The notes: generated by a model from the letters alone, not told the origin. Positions 22,375 through 34,928 are shown, counted from the first letter of the stretch. The stretch: DNA of 64,000 bases from Perilla frutescens (GCA_026008535.1 BRKX01000009.1:31438501-31502500), one strand, 5' to 3'. A program made the numbers and translations.

Positions 22375-23989
22375 AACCTATTGTTCGTCCCCGAACAAAG
22401 AACAAGAAAACAATGAACACATGTTTTCATGACAATCATTGTTGCTCCAGGATAGCAAATCACACAACTTAAACAACGAAACAAACATGGATCAAATACA
22501 TTGCAATTTATTCAATGAAGGCTTCGAATTTCTAAACCTCACCATTTAGATCAATCACTCTCTCTCAAGTGTATAAATATGGACGTGTATACTCTCAAGC
22601 TAGAAATAAATGATGAACTTACCATATGCTTGCCCGTAGTCTAACATCTCCTCTACTTTAGTAGTATACAAACTAAGAATCGGAAAGGACTTTTACTTGG
22701 TTGTAATGTGGGTTTTTTGGTCAAGGTAGGGAAATATAGGCTAAGTGACTTCTTTGAATCAATCTAGTTTAACACAACTAATCAATTGTCCATCTACTTT
22801 CTCCATACAATTCTAAGTAAAACAAGACTTTGTCTTGTTTTCTTCCTTCTCTCCCAAAAATCACAATCTTTTTCATTCTTTTCCAAGTAAACTCATATTA
22901 ACCATTGTTTTTCTTCTTTTTTTTTACCCTTTTTTCTCTCTCTCTGTTTTTTTTTCTAGTCCCACGTCCTTCGTTTTCACTTATAACCACCAAAACATCC
23001 AATCCATTTCAATTGTTCTCTTTTTCACTCATCTTCCAAGCAAAGAGAGCTTAATATTCAACACAACTTAGATATTTATGGGGCTACCAAATAAAAGGCT
23101 AAAAGGCTCAAAGATGGTTGACTAGGGATTATAATAGTATAAGGTCAAAGAAAAGGGAGAAATAGGTTCACACAAAAATGGCCTAACTTTATCTTCCAAG
23201 TTCACATCCTATTGTATATTTGATAAGACGCGGGGCAAGTTCTAGAAGCTCACACATTTACATAGCAAATCCTATAAGAAAGAAAATAATCAAATTTTTC
23301 GAGGCAAATCTCACAGGCTACCTAATGGTTCAAAGCTATCAAGAATTTCATCACAATGCATCCAACATGCTTATTCATGCTCAAATCATGCTTTTTCCTA
23401 TCACATGCACATCATTAGCAACTATGCCAATCAAAGCATGCTTCAAGACATAACTTCATCAAAGACTTAAATTCAAGAACTCCACATTCTAACAACACTA
23501 TCACGAAACAAACTAAAAATAACTAAAAACTAATAAAAGCTACAAAATCACGATAAAACAAAATAAGTTTGATAAAAAAACTAAACAAGTTAAAGCAAGT
23601 AAAACAAAATAAAGGTCTAGACACTACAAGCATACATCCCCCCAAACTTATTCAAATCCACGGGATGTAATAAGTTTGTAAGAATGCATGAGGGTGTCGT
23701 CGACCACTTACAACGATCACATGGATATCCGTTCGGGTTTATTTTCTTCCCCCAAACTTGTCGAAGGACAAGTTAATTAAATTGATATCCCTTAAATTAT
23801 AGCATCCATCCGTTCTTTACCTGCACAACTCAGAAAGACATGAAAAACATAAATAAGAAAAACTAAACAAAAGGAAATGAAAGAAATAAAAACACATTGG
23901 GTTGTCTCCCAACAAGCGCTGCATTTAATGTCGACAGCCAGACGAATTTGGGAACTCAAGTTCCCACAAGTGGGGGAACTGGTATCCCC
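22375..23989 (-). other. Non-coding 3' internal region of the Athila-like element
   Basis: No RT, RNase H or integrase motif on either strand. The sequence has words typical of gypsy 3' untranslated regions (a GTTCGTCCCCGAACAA palindrome at about 22383, a CCCCCAAACTTGTCGAAGGAC-type stretch near 23750) and C/T-rich runs. A plus-strand open frame at 22835-23071 comes from a pyrimidine-rich tract and is not a gene. Confidence 0.6.
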
Positions 23990-23999
23990 CATTCTCTTC

Positions 24000-24686
24000 A
24001 TCGATCTACCTTCTCCATGCCTCCACCATTAGTACTGCAGCCAACTTCATGAGTGTTGATGATGTTACACTCCACAGCTACCTTGTGCTCATCTACATTG
24101 AACAAGAACCGAATTTTCTCATCTTCAAATCAGAGAGTGAGAATCCCCATGTCTAGATCGATATTGGCTCGTCCGGTGTGTAAAAATGGTCGTCCAAAAA
24201 TGAGAGGAACGCTCTTGTCCTCCTCCATATCAAGCACCACAAAATCCACCAGGAATATAAAATCCTTCACTTTGATGAACACATCCTCCAAAATTCCCTT
24301 GTGATACACCACAGATCGATCAGCGATTTGCAAACACATGCTTGTGGGCTTGATTTGCCCACTATTCAGCTTCTTGAAAAATGAAAGCGGCATCAGATTA
24401 ATGCTTGACCACCTAGCTTGTCTCCAATAGTGATGGGAAGTGTAAAACTCCCCGGATCCTTTATCTTAGCTGGTAGCTTCCTTTGGATGATGGAGCGATA
24501 ATTTTCTGAGAGGTTTACGGTCTCATATTTCTCCCATTTTCTCTTCGTGGATACCACATCTTTGAGAAACTTGGCATATTTTGGCATTTGCTGCAATGCC
24601 TCCTCTAAAGGTATGTTGATATGCACCTTTCGAAACATCTTAAGGAACTTGGAGAACTGATCATCTAAGTTCTTTTTCTGCAATTT
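24000..24686 (-). pseudogene. Athila-like aspartic protease region, active-site motif deleted
   Basis: The minus strand encodes FSKFLKMFRKVHINIPLEEA, then DPGSFTLPITIGDKLGGQAL. After a break come NLMPLSFFKKL, VDFVVLDME and VPLIFGRPFLHTGRANID, a typical plant gypsy retropepsin. At about 24390 the segment that should carry the catalytic Asp-(Ser/Thr/Leu)-Gly motif is missing: GCATTA runs straight into the codons for Asn-Leu-Met-Pro in another frame, as if about 20 nt were lost. The protease is therefore dead as well as frameshifted. Coding similarity ends near 24000, before any RT. Confidence 0.87.
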
Positions 24687-26208
24687 CTATGGGAACGGTA
24701 TAGTAACTGAAGTAAGAGAAGGAGATGCTGGGAGTGGCGAATTGGAAGCTGGAGTTTTCTTCATTGGCGGCAATACCGGTGTAGTCGATAGCGGGATCTC
24801 GGTGGTATTATTCTCCACTTTGTCTCTGTCATCATCCTCAATCTGGGCCGGAGTTAGTGTTGAATTCGGCACCTCTGGACCTTCATAAGACATCCCACTC
24901 CTCAGCTGGATAGCTTTGCACTGCTCTTTAGGGTTCACCATTGGTTGGCCCGGAAACTTCCCTTGCTGGTGCTTACTTCCTACAGCTGTAGCTATCTGAC
25001 CAATCTGAGTTTTCATCATCTTTATTTATATCCCCATAGCTCCCACTGTATTTTCTAGCTTCTCAATACGGTTTTGAGACTCCCCCATATACTTCTCTAT
25101 CTTTCCCATGAAAGCTATCAGCAAATCGTCCATGTTCGGCTTCTTGGGCTCATCAATCACACCATTTGTAACTGAGAATCTTGGAGAGGGCTGCAATGCA
25201 TTGTTAGGATTGGAATAGGAGAAATTCGGGTGTGAGCGGTTGCCTTGTTAGTACTGATTACCACCTTGGTTAGACCGGTACCCGTTGTTGTAATTATTTT
25301 GTTGCCTTCCTTGATGCAAAAAATTGACATCCTCCATCTGTAGTTGTGGCTTTAACTCAGTTTCAGGCTTAGATTGAGACAAATTCTCAATCTTGGTATT
25401 CATAGCAGACAACTGTGCTACTATCAAACTCATTGGGTCGGCCTCTGATGTAGAAGCTACCCTCTTCAAATTTTGCACCTGCCTCTTTTTGGGCCACTCA
25501 TAGCTCGTTGTGGCCATATCCTCAATGACCTGAATAGCTAATTCATGTCCTTTGTTGAGCAAAGATCCTCCAGCTGCAGCATCTAACAATCTTTTCACCT
25601 TAAGACTACATCCATTGTAAAAGATGTAGACTTGGTGATCTTCTCCAAATCCATGGTTCGGACATTTACTGAGCAGCTCTCTCAACCTGTCCCTTACATC
25701 ATGGAGAGATTCTTGGTCCCTTTGCTGAAACTGTGTAAATTCTGCCTTCAGCTTCAGAGTAACTCCAGGTGGGAGGAACTTATGCAAAAATTTGTGTGCC
25801 AAGTCCTCACAACTCACCACTGACCCAGCTGCTAGAGTTTGATACCATTGCTTGGCTTTATCCTTCAGAGAGAAGGGAAATAATCGCATCCAGATTGTAT
25901 CATTTGACACCCCATTGACCTTCACTGATCTCCAAAAAATGCGACAGATACTCGTATGGATCCTCTATAGCTCGTCGTCCATACTGGTTGTGCTGGAACA
26001 TAGAAATAAGTGCTGGGCGAAACTCAAAGTTATTTGCTTCGATTCTTGGTCCAACAAGTGGTTCCTGGATTGGGACATTAGAGAAAATCTCCCGAACGAA
26101 AGTTTCTTTAGCTCTAGTCCGAGCTACCTCCTAATCCGCCAATTGCTTCTTCACTAAATCCAATGGCTGTTGGAGTTGAGCTACCAGTTACTCTTGTGTA
26201 AGAGCCAT
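24687..26208 (-). pseudogene. Athila-like gag
   Basis: A candidate start ATG at 26208 is followed by a stop after six codons. Downstream, the frames carry NNFEFRPALISMFQHNQYG and then (25925 leftward) LFPFSLKDKAKQWYQTL, LAHKFLHKFLPPG and RDQESLHDVRDRLRELL, the retrotransposon gag domain in the form seen in Athila/Tat elements. A Gln/Asn-rich tail ends RQQNNYNNGYRSNQGGNQY. A further frame (25019-24687) gives a spacer rich in Pro, Ser and Thr leading to the protease. Stops and shifts interrupt it at several points. No zinc knuckle is visible, as is usual for this lineage. Confidence 0.87.
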
Positions 26209-26416
26209 TCTATTCCTTTGTGCGTTTCTGTGGTGAATTACAGACTCTATCTCAGGTTGAAATAGCTATAACGGTGTATTGCTAGAGCGTGTGTTCATAC
26301 ACTACCTGTTGAAATCTCAAAACAAAAAATAAATAAATACAAGAACCGATAATAAAAAAATATCTAAAGTAGTAAAAATCAATCGTATCACAATATTAGA
26401 ATTAAAATTAACTAAT

Positions 26417-26436
26417 TCCCGGCAACGGCACCAAAA
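26417..26436 (-). other. Primer binding site of the Athila-like element (tRNA-Asp type)
   Basis: The minus strand carries TGGTGCCGTTGCCGGG a few bases inside the LTR end. This is the usual Athila/Tat PBS, one mismatch from the 3' end complement of tRNA-Asp. Confidence 0.85.
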
Positions 26437-26439
26437 AAT

Positions 26440-27842
26440 TGATTGACTATTTATTTCGATTATAAAATTACTACAAGTGAACGATGCAATTATAGCTAGT
26501 AAAAGTGAGCAAGGATATCGTATCCACATGGATTAGATAATATAACTCTAAGTACTATGACATAAATTAATATCTACTATCTAGACAAACTAATTAAATG
26601 TAATTGTGATTTTAAACTAATAATGAAAATGCAAACTTAAACTAAAATATAAACAATCGAAATAACAAATGGAAAAGGTTTTAGAATTAAAGAAGAATTC
26701 TAAAGCTTCAATTTCATTAACTTTCCTACACAATCAAATCACAACTTAAATATTCATCACGACTCAAGTTTGATTAGGGCAATCACTAGAATAAATTAAA
26801 CCTTCTCTCGAAGTGAATAATTCATGGATTACAATCTATAATTAACGTCTCCATTCAATTACTAAATTGCAACTCCTAAAAGCTCTATAGATTCAACATC
26901 CTCACTCTTAATCTCAATTCTCTCGAATTGATCGATTAAGAATGTTAATTACTCCTTAAGCTTGCATAGAAACTCATCTCTCGAATTTATCCAATTAATG
27001 TCCAGTTAATCAGAAGCATTAAACACAAGAGTAATTAAAATAAAACAGGGTCTGAACATTAAAGAAGCAAATCAATCGTGCATGAGAGTTAACTACTCAG
27101 TAACCCTAGAATCTGAATGTTTTAGCTATTCATCATCAAATAAATAACTAAACATATTCTGCAGAAAAACATAGTTCAAAGAAAATAAAATTTGAAATAA
27201 AACCCGTGGAGAAATCTCATCTTCAATCTTCAATGAATTATGTTCTCCGTTCTGCGCCTTCTTTGGTCTTGTTCCAATTTCTCTCTCTCTTTCTTAGGGT
27301 GAAAACTTGTTCAAAATTCATCCAACATCGAGCTTTTTATAGCCGAGAAGAATCCTAACTTGAATAGGAAACATCTTGGATGGAACAAGGTAAATTTTTG
27401 GCTGCCCGCACTGAGACGCGGTCGCGCCTACACGGATCACTAAGGCACGGCCATGCCACCTTCAATGGTGCTGAACCACGCCTTGACCATGCACGGTCGT
27501 GCCTTGATGAACCACTAAGGCACGACCCATGGTAACTTCTCTAGACAATTTTTAACACTTTATGCACGGTTTGGCATGGCCGTGCCACCTTGGTTTACCA
27601 AGGCACGGTCGTGCTATCCTCCTGGAAGCTTTCTTAGGTCCTTTTCTCAACCCATTGATCCTCTACTTCATCTTAGGCCTCCAATTCTTCACTTTTTAGC
27701 ACCAAAACATCATAAACTTAACAAACTCAAGAAAATAGGACATTAGTTAGAACTCAATAACTAAACACCCTAATTTACACGATTTACTACTAATAATGCA
27801 TCAATAAACGACCATAAATCCATGTAAAACATGAGTTCATCA
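26440..27842 (-). repeat. 5' LTR of the Athila-like element, complete, 1403 bp
   Basis: In plus orientation it starts TGATTGACTATTT and ends CATGAGTTCATCA. The interior side is next to the PBS. Repeats of GGCACGG(C/T)CGTGCC lie at 27440-27615. The following CTAAG (27843-27847) would be the target duplication, but its partner is lost on the left. Confidence 0.88.
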
Positions 27843-30800
27843 CTAAGGGAAAGAAACCAGCAGCCAGCTGAGCGATCAACTGAACAATTCAGGTTGGCAA
27901 TCAGAAACATAGAAGAATGTTTCCACTGCCATAAACAAAGGCACTAAGGATTTGAGTGTCCAGAGCTTTATGAAGAAAAGAAGGCCAAAGTGAGGAAAAG
28001 CTTCTTCAAAAGGAAAGCAATGATCGCAAATTTTGAAAATGCCATGCTTGATGATTCAGACTACCCATCTAGAATCGACTCAAATGGCTATAGCTCCGAA
28101 TGATGAAGCTCTACTATGCCTCATGGCCAACAAGGATGAAGAGGTTAGTATGTCTAATTCAATAACCTCTTTCTATTACATACATGAAGTTTTGATCTAT
28201 AGGAATGAACTGGATGAAAAGTTAAGAATCCTAGAAAATCAGTTAGCTTATGTATCAAGTATGCACATTGAACTGAATGGTGAAAATGATGAGCTAAAAA
28301 GCATAGTTGATGAGCTAAGTGTTGAAAATGAAAGACTAAAAAGTCTTGAAGCTCAATCAACTGAAATGGATCACGCTGAAGTTGAGAAATGTTGTACTAG
28401 AAGCTGAGAATGAGCAACTTAAGCTAGAAATCCTTGAAAAAGAGGAATTGACCCTCAAATTCAAGTAGGGATCCTAGACTCTAGATGAAATTTTGAGTCA
28501 TCAGAGAGTCAAAGCTAGGAGTCCAGGGCTGGGATATAGCAAGTACACTGCCGCAGAGAAGGGCAAGGCAGTTGCCCAGAGCTGCAAATCTGGAATCCTA
28601 AAAGGATTCACAAGACTAGCTCATTCCTCCCCAGTTGAGGAGTCCAAAGACAAGAGCATCTTGGAAACTCCTCAAGCTCAGCCCAAAGATCAGACTGATC
28701 AGTCGAGAAGGGTAACTCGAAGATAGTCGATCTTTCAAAGGCTTGGTGCTTAGTCAAAGCCACCAGTTCAACATAGATTAGCTCAACAGCCCAGATCTAC
28801 TACTCGATCAAAATCAAAAGCTCATCCAAGGCCAAATCCTCAAAGGCCTTCATTTCATTCCAGGTCATTAGTTCAATCGAGACCTGAAGTTCACCCAAGG
28901 TCAGCCTTTCAGACAAAGGCATCAACTCAAAAAAGGCCATCAGTTCAACAATCTAGAAACTCATCCAATACATTTCAACCCGGGAGTTCTTCAAATCCCA
29001 AATAAAATGTACACACAAGATTGTATTATGCATGACAACATAATCTAATCTCTCTGAAGGAGTTCACTCTAAGTGACCTTGTAACCCAGTATAATGAGTA
29101 TCTAAACTCAAGGGATGAATCAAGATTTCATCCCAATCACAATTGGTTTGCCAATTGGCCATATCATAATGGCCAAAAAGCTTAGAGTAAAAAAGCCAGA
29201 AGAAATTGGCTAAGACAGAGATCATCAAGGTCATAAGATGAGAGGATATTAGTTGAAGTCTTCCATCATAAATCTGATCAGAGGTATAGATCACAGGACT
29301 CAACTCTCAGTCGAAGAGCTATAAGAAGTCCAAAGCTGATCCAGAGATCTAATTCTGAAGGATCTCTTGGAAATGGAAAGCCAAAAATGTGGCGAATGTG
29401 GATTCTCAAACACATGATTAACCTCTCAGGACCCGATATTATGCGAGTACCTAAAAATTGACTTTTGTTTTACAGGAAAAGAGCATCATATTCAAGAAAA
29501 AGGTTAAAGATACTTAGATCTGGATAGCGGGTGCTCAAAACATATGACCGGAGATAAGAATGATCTCGACGGTTATAAAGAGGTTAATGGACCACTAGTC
29601 ACTTTTGGAGACAACTCAAAGAGCCAAACCATTGGAGAAGGTTTCGTGGTCAAAGGAAAAGTTGTCGTCAATGGCGTGTCACATGTTGAAGGACTGAAGC
29701 ACAAGCTGCTGAGCATCAGTCAGTTTTGCGACAATGGATACTCAGTCGACTGCAACAACAGCTCGTGTGACATCAGAGACAAGTCAACTGCAGCTATACT
29801 CCTGACTGGAGTAAGAAAGGGCAACATGTATGTTGTTGACTGGTCAACTGGCTATTCAGAAGCTTGCTTTCTCTCTAAAGGATCAACTGAAGCAAGCTGA
29901 CTGTGGCATCGATGACTGAACCATCTCAACTTCAAAACTATCAACTACCTAGCCAAGAAGGAGCTAGTTAATGGGCTTTCTAAGGAAATCTACAAGAAAA
30001 CTGGTGTCTGCGGACCATGCCAGAAAGGAAAGCAAGTGAAGTCATCATTCAAGAACAAAAGTCATCCTCAAGGAACAACTGACATTCTCCAGTTGCTACA
30101 CATGGACCTGTTTGGACCAGTGAAGCCACCAACCCCTAGAGGCAAGAAGTTTACTCTTATAGTAGTAGATGAGTACTCAAGGTATACCTGGGTGGAGTTC
30201 CTAAGAAGTAAGGATGAAACTTTTGAGAAGCTATCAACATTGATCAGAAGATTGCAGACTGACAATGGAAAATCAGTTCAAAGGATAAGATCCGACAATG
30301 GAACTGAATTTGTCAATCAACAAATGATCAATTTCCTGAGTGAACTGGGAATCACTCATGAACACTTAGCTACAAGGACTCCTCAACAGAATGGCGTAGC
30401 TAAAAGGAGGAATCTCATGCTAAAGGAGGCAGCTAGAGCAATGGTAGCTGATGCCAACATAGCTAAATGCTATTGGGCCGAGGTAGTTAACACAACCTGC
30501 CATACACAGAACAGAAGTGCCATAGTCATCACCCATGACAAAACACCATACGAGCTGTTCAAGGGTCGTAAGCCTTCTATCTCTTACTTTAAGGTATTTG
30601 GCTGTAAATGTTACATTCACAATAATGGCAAATCCCAGCTGAAAGCTTTTAGTACCAAAGCCGATGAGAGGATCTTTCTCAGCTATAATGCCCCTCACTC
30701 ACAAGCTTACAGAGTGTTCAACAAAAGAACACTAGTTGTGGAAGTAACATGTCATGTGGTATTTGATGAGCTTGCTGATGAGTACATGAACAAGGAGAAA

Positions 30801-32828
30801 ATATATACATTAGTACAAGCATTGCCTAGTGAAAGCTTGCTGGACTATGTTGATCACATTGTCCTAGAGCAGTTTGAAGCTTCACTAGAAGATGGCACTG
30901 AAATTGATTCTAAACCAGTTGAAGATAACTTGGTTAATTAGGACATAAATTATGGTGAAACCTCAAACCCATAACTGAAACAGAGGAAAGAATCAGTGAA
31001 GACGATGAACAAGTCAGAGCCAAGGCAACAGCTGACGGACCAGCTGAAGAATCAACTGATGGAGCAGCCGAATGGTCAGTTAAAGGAGCAACTGATAAAC
31101 CAGCTGAAGGCATAGTAGAAGCTAATATACCCAAATGGCTCCGAAGCCATCTAGTCGACAAAATTGTTGGTGATCCAAGAAGCAGAGTCCAGACCAGAGG
31201 GTCAACGGAGCATGCACTCTTCACATGTTTCATGTCGCAGATAGAACCAGCCAATGTCAAGGAAGCGCTTGAAGATTCAGACTAGAATTGCAATGCAAGA
31301 AGAGCTGAACCAGTTCACAAGAAATGACGTTTGGTTTCTTATCGATAGGCTGAAAAACCAAAAAGTCATTAGGACTAAGTGGGTCTTTTGCAATAAACTG
31401 GATGAACAAGGCGTGATCACAAGGAACAAGGCCAGACTGGTAGCCAAGGGGTACTCTCAAAGTGAAGGAATTGACTTTGATGAGACATTCGCATCAGTTG
31501 CAAGATTGGAGGCCATCAGATTGTTCCTTGCCTATGCAGCTCACAACAATTTCATGGTCTATCAAATGGATATGAAAAGTACATTCTTGCAAGGGATGCT
31601 CAAGGAGGATGTGTATGTCAAGCAACCTTCAGGCTTCAAAATTGGAGATCAAGTCTACAAGCTGAAGAAAGCTCTATATGGCTTGAAGCAGACGCTAAGA
31701 GCTTGGTGTGAAACCCTTACAACATTCTTGCTGAAGAATAGGTTTCAGAAAAGAGTCATCGAGCATACGCTATTAAGAATAGAACGATTAGCTGAGATCT
31801 TGATGGTCCAAATTTATGTGGATGACATAATTTTTAGATCCAAGAGTAAAGATCTCTGTACTCGATTCGTGCAACTGATGCACAACAAATTTGAGATAAG
31901 CATGATGGGAGAAATAAAATTCTTCATAGGACTCTAAGTAAAGCAGCTGGAAGACGGAATCTTCATCAGTCAAGCTACGTACACTAAAGAGCTTGTCAAG
32001 AAGTTTGGAACCGATAAGGGAAAAACTCTCAAGATTCCAATGAGTACACCAGTATAGCTGACCCTCGATAAAGAAGGAGAATTAGTCAGCCAGATGCACT
32101 ACAGAAGAATCATTGGATTCCTTCTCTACTTGACAACCAGCCGACCAGACATCTTCTACTCAGTCGGACTGTGTGCAAGGTTCCAAGCCAACCCGAAAAA
32201 AAGTCATCTTGAAGCTGTAAAGAGGATCATGAAGTACCTCAAAGAAACCATAAATCTTGGGTTATGGTATCCCAGAGATGATAGCTTGAATCTAACTGGC
32301 TACTGAAACTCAGACTTCAGAGGATACAAGATCGACAAAAAAAGCACTAGTGGAACATGTCAGTTTCTTAGGAACAAATTGATATCCTGGTTTAGCAAGA
32401 AACAACACTCCGTCACCACATCAACAACTGAAGCTGAGTATGTAGCTGCTGGAAGATGTTGTGTCCAAATCATATGGATGAAGCAACAACTAAAGGATTA
32501 CAAGGTGGGAACTGAAGAAGTGCCAAACTACTGTGATAACAATAGTATTATATATCGCAATATCTTAGAATCCAGTATTCATTCAAGGACAAAGCACATT
32601 GATATGAGGCACTACTTCATTAGAGATCACATCGCGAAGAAAGAGATATGCATCAAATATGTCAACACGAAGAAATAGATAGCCTATATCTTCACCAAGC
32701 TATTACCAGAAGCTAGATTTGTGGAGCTATGCATCCAACTAGGATTGCTCGAGCTAGCTTCAAAGGAGGATGATGATCAGCCAAGGGAAGGAGTGAAGAG
32801 GAACACTCCAGCTGAAGATGAGAACTGA
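27843..32828 (+). pseudogene. Copia gag-pol of element B
   Basis: The gag remnant has a zinc knuckle CFHCHKQRH-stop-GFEC (about 27917-27960), an acidic linker, a coiled coil (28200-28460) and a Gln/Pro/Arg-rich tail. Protease LDSGCSKHMTG is at about 29519. Integrase runs 29900-30780 with HMDLFGP and SDNGTEF, but the third catalytic residue is Lys (QQNGVAKRR, AAA at 30402-30404) instead of Glu. RT (31254-32050) keeps YVDD (31815-31826). RNase H (32094-32700) keeps TEAEYVAA. Stops in gag, at the GAG-pre-integrase domain, in RT (31936) and near the end (32677) show it is dead. Most of the copia catalytic motifs are otherwise readable. Confidence 0.92.
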
Positions 32829-33555
32829 CCCAAGATAGCATCAGTTAGTTAAGCTTTGGAGCTTAAACTGATGAGACCAAATCAGTTCAGAAGAAATGGC
32901 TAAGGCTACATGGAAGCTGAAGAATGAAGATGAGTAAACTGATCGCAAAAGGCATCAGTTCTTCACCAGTCATGTTCAATTGATGAGAGCAGTTGAATCC
33001 AAAACTGACTGAAGGAGGCAAAGCTTAAGCTAAAGAAAGCAGTTGAAAAGCTTAGGCAGAGCAAAGCTAAGAGGACAGTTGAAGCTGATGTCAAAGCTGA
33101 AGGGACTCCAGCTGAAACTGATCATTCCAAGCCGAAGAGATCATCAGTCGTAAGGCCAACTGATAACGTTAGCAGATCAATGCCATGCGGAGACTGGAGG
33201 AGAGCCACAATCAGATAAGTTCAAAGTTGAACTTATTACTGAACGGTAAAATGACGTGTCATCTCAATATTACTGTTGGACCCACTCTCTCTCTCCTCAT
33301 TAATCTCAACGGATAAATCTAAAATTAAAATCGACGAATTAATCGAAACCATTCTATTTTTATTGAAATCAAATTCTTTTTACCGTTGGATTCAACATTC
33401 ACTTGAGTCTATAAATAGGTTAGTTGTTTTTCCCCAAATCTCCCACACAGCTAACCAAAGAATTCAAGCACCTAGTCTCTCTCTCTCTCTCTCAAGATTC
33501 ATCAAGAATTCCCATTCTTCTCAACCTTTCGAATCTCTCCAAAACTTCTTTCTCA
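32829..33555 (+). promoter_or_regulatory. Inter-ORF region with a TATA box, ahead of accessory ORF1 of B
   Basis: After pol, about 400 bp are rich in CAGTTGAAG and CAGCTGAA words. Then come CAACGG (33307-33312), TACCGTTGGATTC (from about 33381) and TATAAATAG (33410-33418), 146 bp before the ORF1 ATG, with a CT microsatellite (33476-33493) in the presumed leader. The same TATA and CCGTTG layout occurs ahead of ORF1 in element C (TATAAATA at 56835, ATG at 56969). I infer a dedicated promoter. Confidence 0.55.
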
Positions 33556-34928
33556 ATGGCCCAATACTCTTCCAACCTTCACCGAAGACCTCACAACTTC
33601 AGACTTTCCGGTGAAGACTCGGGAGTCTTTTACAAGGACCTGAGTCACGACAAGATACTGAGCCCAGCCAACTGCAAACAATTCACCAACTTCTCACAAA
33701 TGGGTGAATTGATTCTTACTCTGATCGAAAATGCTTAGCTGAAGACATACACGGAAAGCGCTCCCTCAAGAGTGTACCTAGAGGCCGTGGCAGAATTCTT
33801 TTTCAATTCTTTCAGTAAGAAAGATTCCTAGATAATTATCAGTGAAGTAAGGGGTAATCAAGTCCTGATCACCCCCTCTGTCCTGAGATACATCTTTGGG
33901 CTGCCAGAAAAAGGAGACAACCTAGAAAAAATGGAAGTGAATGCTAGATACTGCTACAACAGTTGGGCGACTATCTCTGCTATAGAAAACTTGCATATCA
34001 ACCATCAAACATCTAGATTCCAAAAGAAATTTCAGCTGTTAGCAGCTGTGGCCATACAAATGAAGGATCGTGCGAGAAGCACGATGAAATGTCAGAAGTC
34101 AAATATAAGATCTGTAACACTATCTGGGAGACCAGATGAATAGACTGGTCCTTATTCTTCTTCAAGCAGCTGAAGAGATTTGTAGACATCGTGGAAAGAG
34201 AGATAAAATGCAGATTGTGCTTTCCATAGAAGATGTACTACATCAACCGAATCAGCTTCATCTTAGAAAAGCTGTTTCCTGACTTGATGGCGGAGGAAAC
34301 AAATCATCAGCCAGTTGATCCTGATGATTTTGTTTGAAAAATAGTAGAAGGAGCACTGCCTCCATTAACAATCAGAGAGCCATAACCACGACTGAGGCAG
34401 AAACTGATCCCCTCCACTCTAGTAACAAAGGGAAAAGGAAAAGCTAAGGTGACAGAGTCAGTAGTTCAATCTAACACCGACTCAGATGATGTCCTCCTCG
34501 CTGTTCAGAAATACAAATCATCTGGAGAAAGGGATGATGGAAGAAAGGACTCCAGAAAGAGTCCAACTAGATGGAAAGCAGCATCACCGACTCATTTTGA
34601 GATGGTTGAAAAGCCAGCTGCCAATTACCAGATTGCAAAGCATCAGCTGGATGTGGGCCAAGAGACTGGAGAGCATCCGCTGATTGCAGAAAGGACTCGA
34701 CGAGATGCCTTACAGGCGAAGAAGCAGTAGCCGGGCAAGATGTCAAAGCAGTTCAAGAAACTAATTCAAAGCATGAAAGATCAGGTAAAGCTGCTCTCTG
34801 AGTCAATTTTGCAACTGGAAGTATTTCCTGGAACTGAAGACTCTGAGGAAGATTCCTCCAATAGTGAGGACATGCCAGACAGTTCCAAAAGAAACAAGAA
34901 AAGAAAAATTGAACGTAAGAAGACCTGA
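33556..34928 (+). pseudogene. Accessory ORF1 of element B
   Basis: Function unknown. The ATG at 33556 opens MAQYSSNLHRRPHNFRLSGE. The reading continues through stops with RVYLEAVAEFFFN, the block VLITPSVLRYIFGLPEKGDN, and a central FQKKFQLLAAVA segment. It ends in an acidic stretch (EDSEEDSSNSEDMPDSS) followed by KRNKKRKIERKK, an NLS-like tail. In-frame stops occur at about 33736, 33828, 34141 and several at 34150-34400. No transmembrane segment or viral envelope motif is seen. It matches ORF1 of element C end to end, and it shares the N-terminal block order with ORF2 and ORF3. Confidence 0.75.

Larger units (their letters stand above)
21196..27842 (-). mobile_element. Athila-like Ty3/gypsy element, gag-protease only, left LTR truncated
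   Basis: Two highly similar LTR copies (21196-22361 and 26440-27842) flank an interior with, on the minus strand, a PBS, gag and protease, then about 1.6 kb of non-coding DNA and a PPT. No reverse transcriptase, RNase H or integrase is found in the interior, so it is a non-autonomous gag-pro derivative or a deleted copy. The left LTR lacks about 240 bp at its outer side and abuts element A's gag. The right LTR is complete and abuts copia B's gag. Confidence 0.88.

Noticed and set aside
22835..23071. Phe/Ser/Leu-rich open frame
   Set aside because: It arises from a pyrimidine-rich tract in the non-coding 3' region of the Athila-like element, antisense to it, with no recognisable domain.
30934..31260. 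Minus-strand Ser/Leu-rich frame within element B
   Set aside because: Antisense shadow of the low-complexity spacer between integrase and RT.
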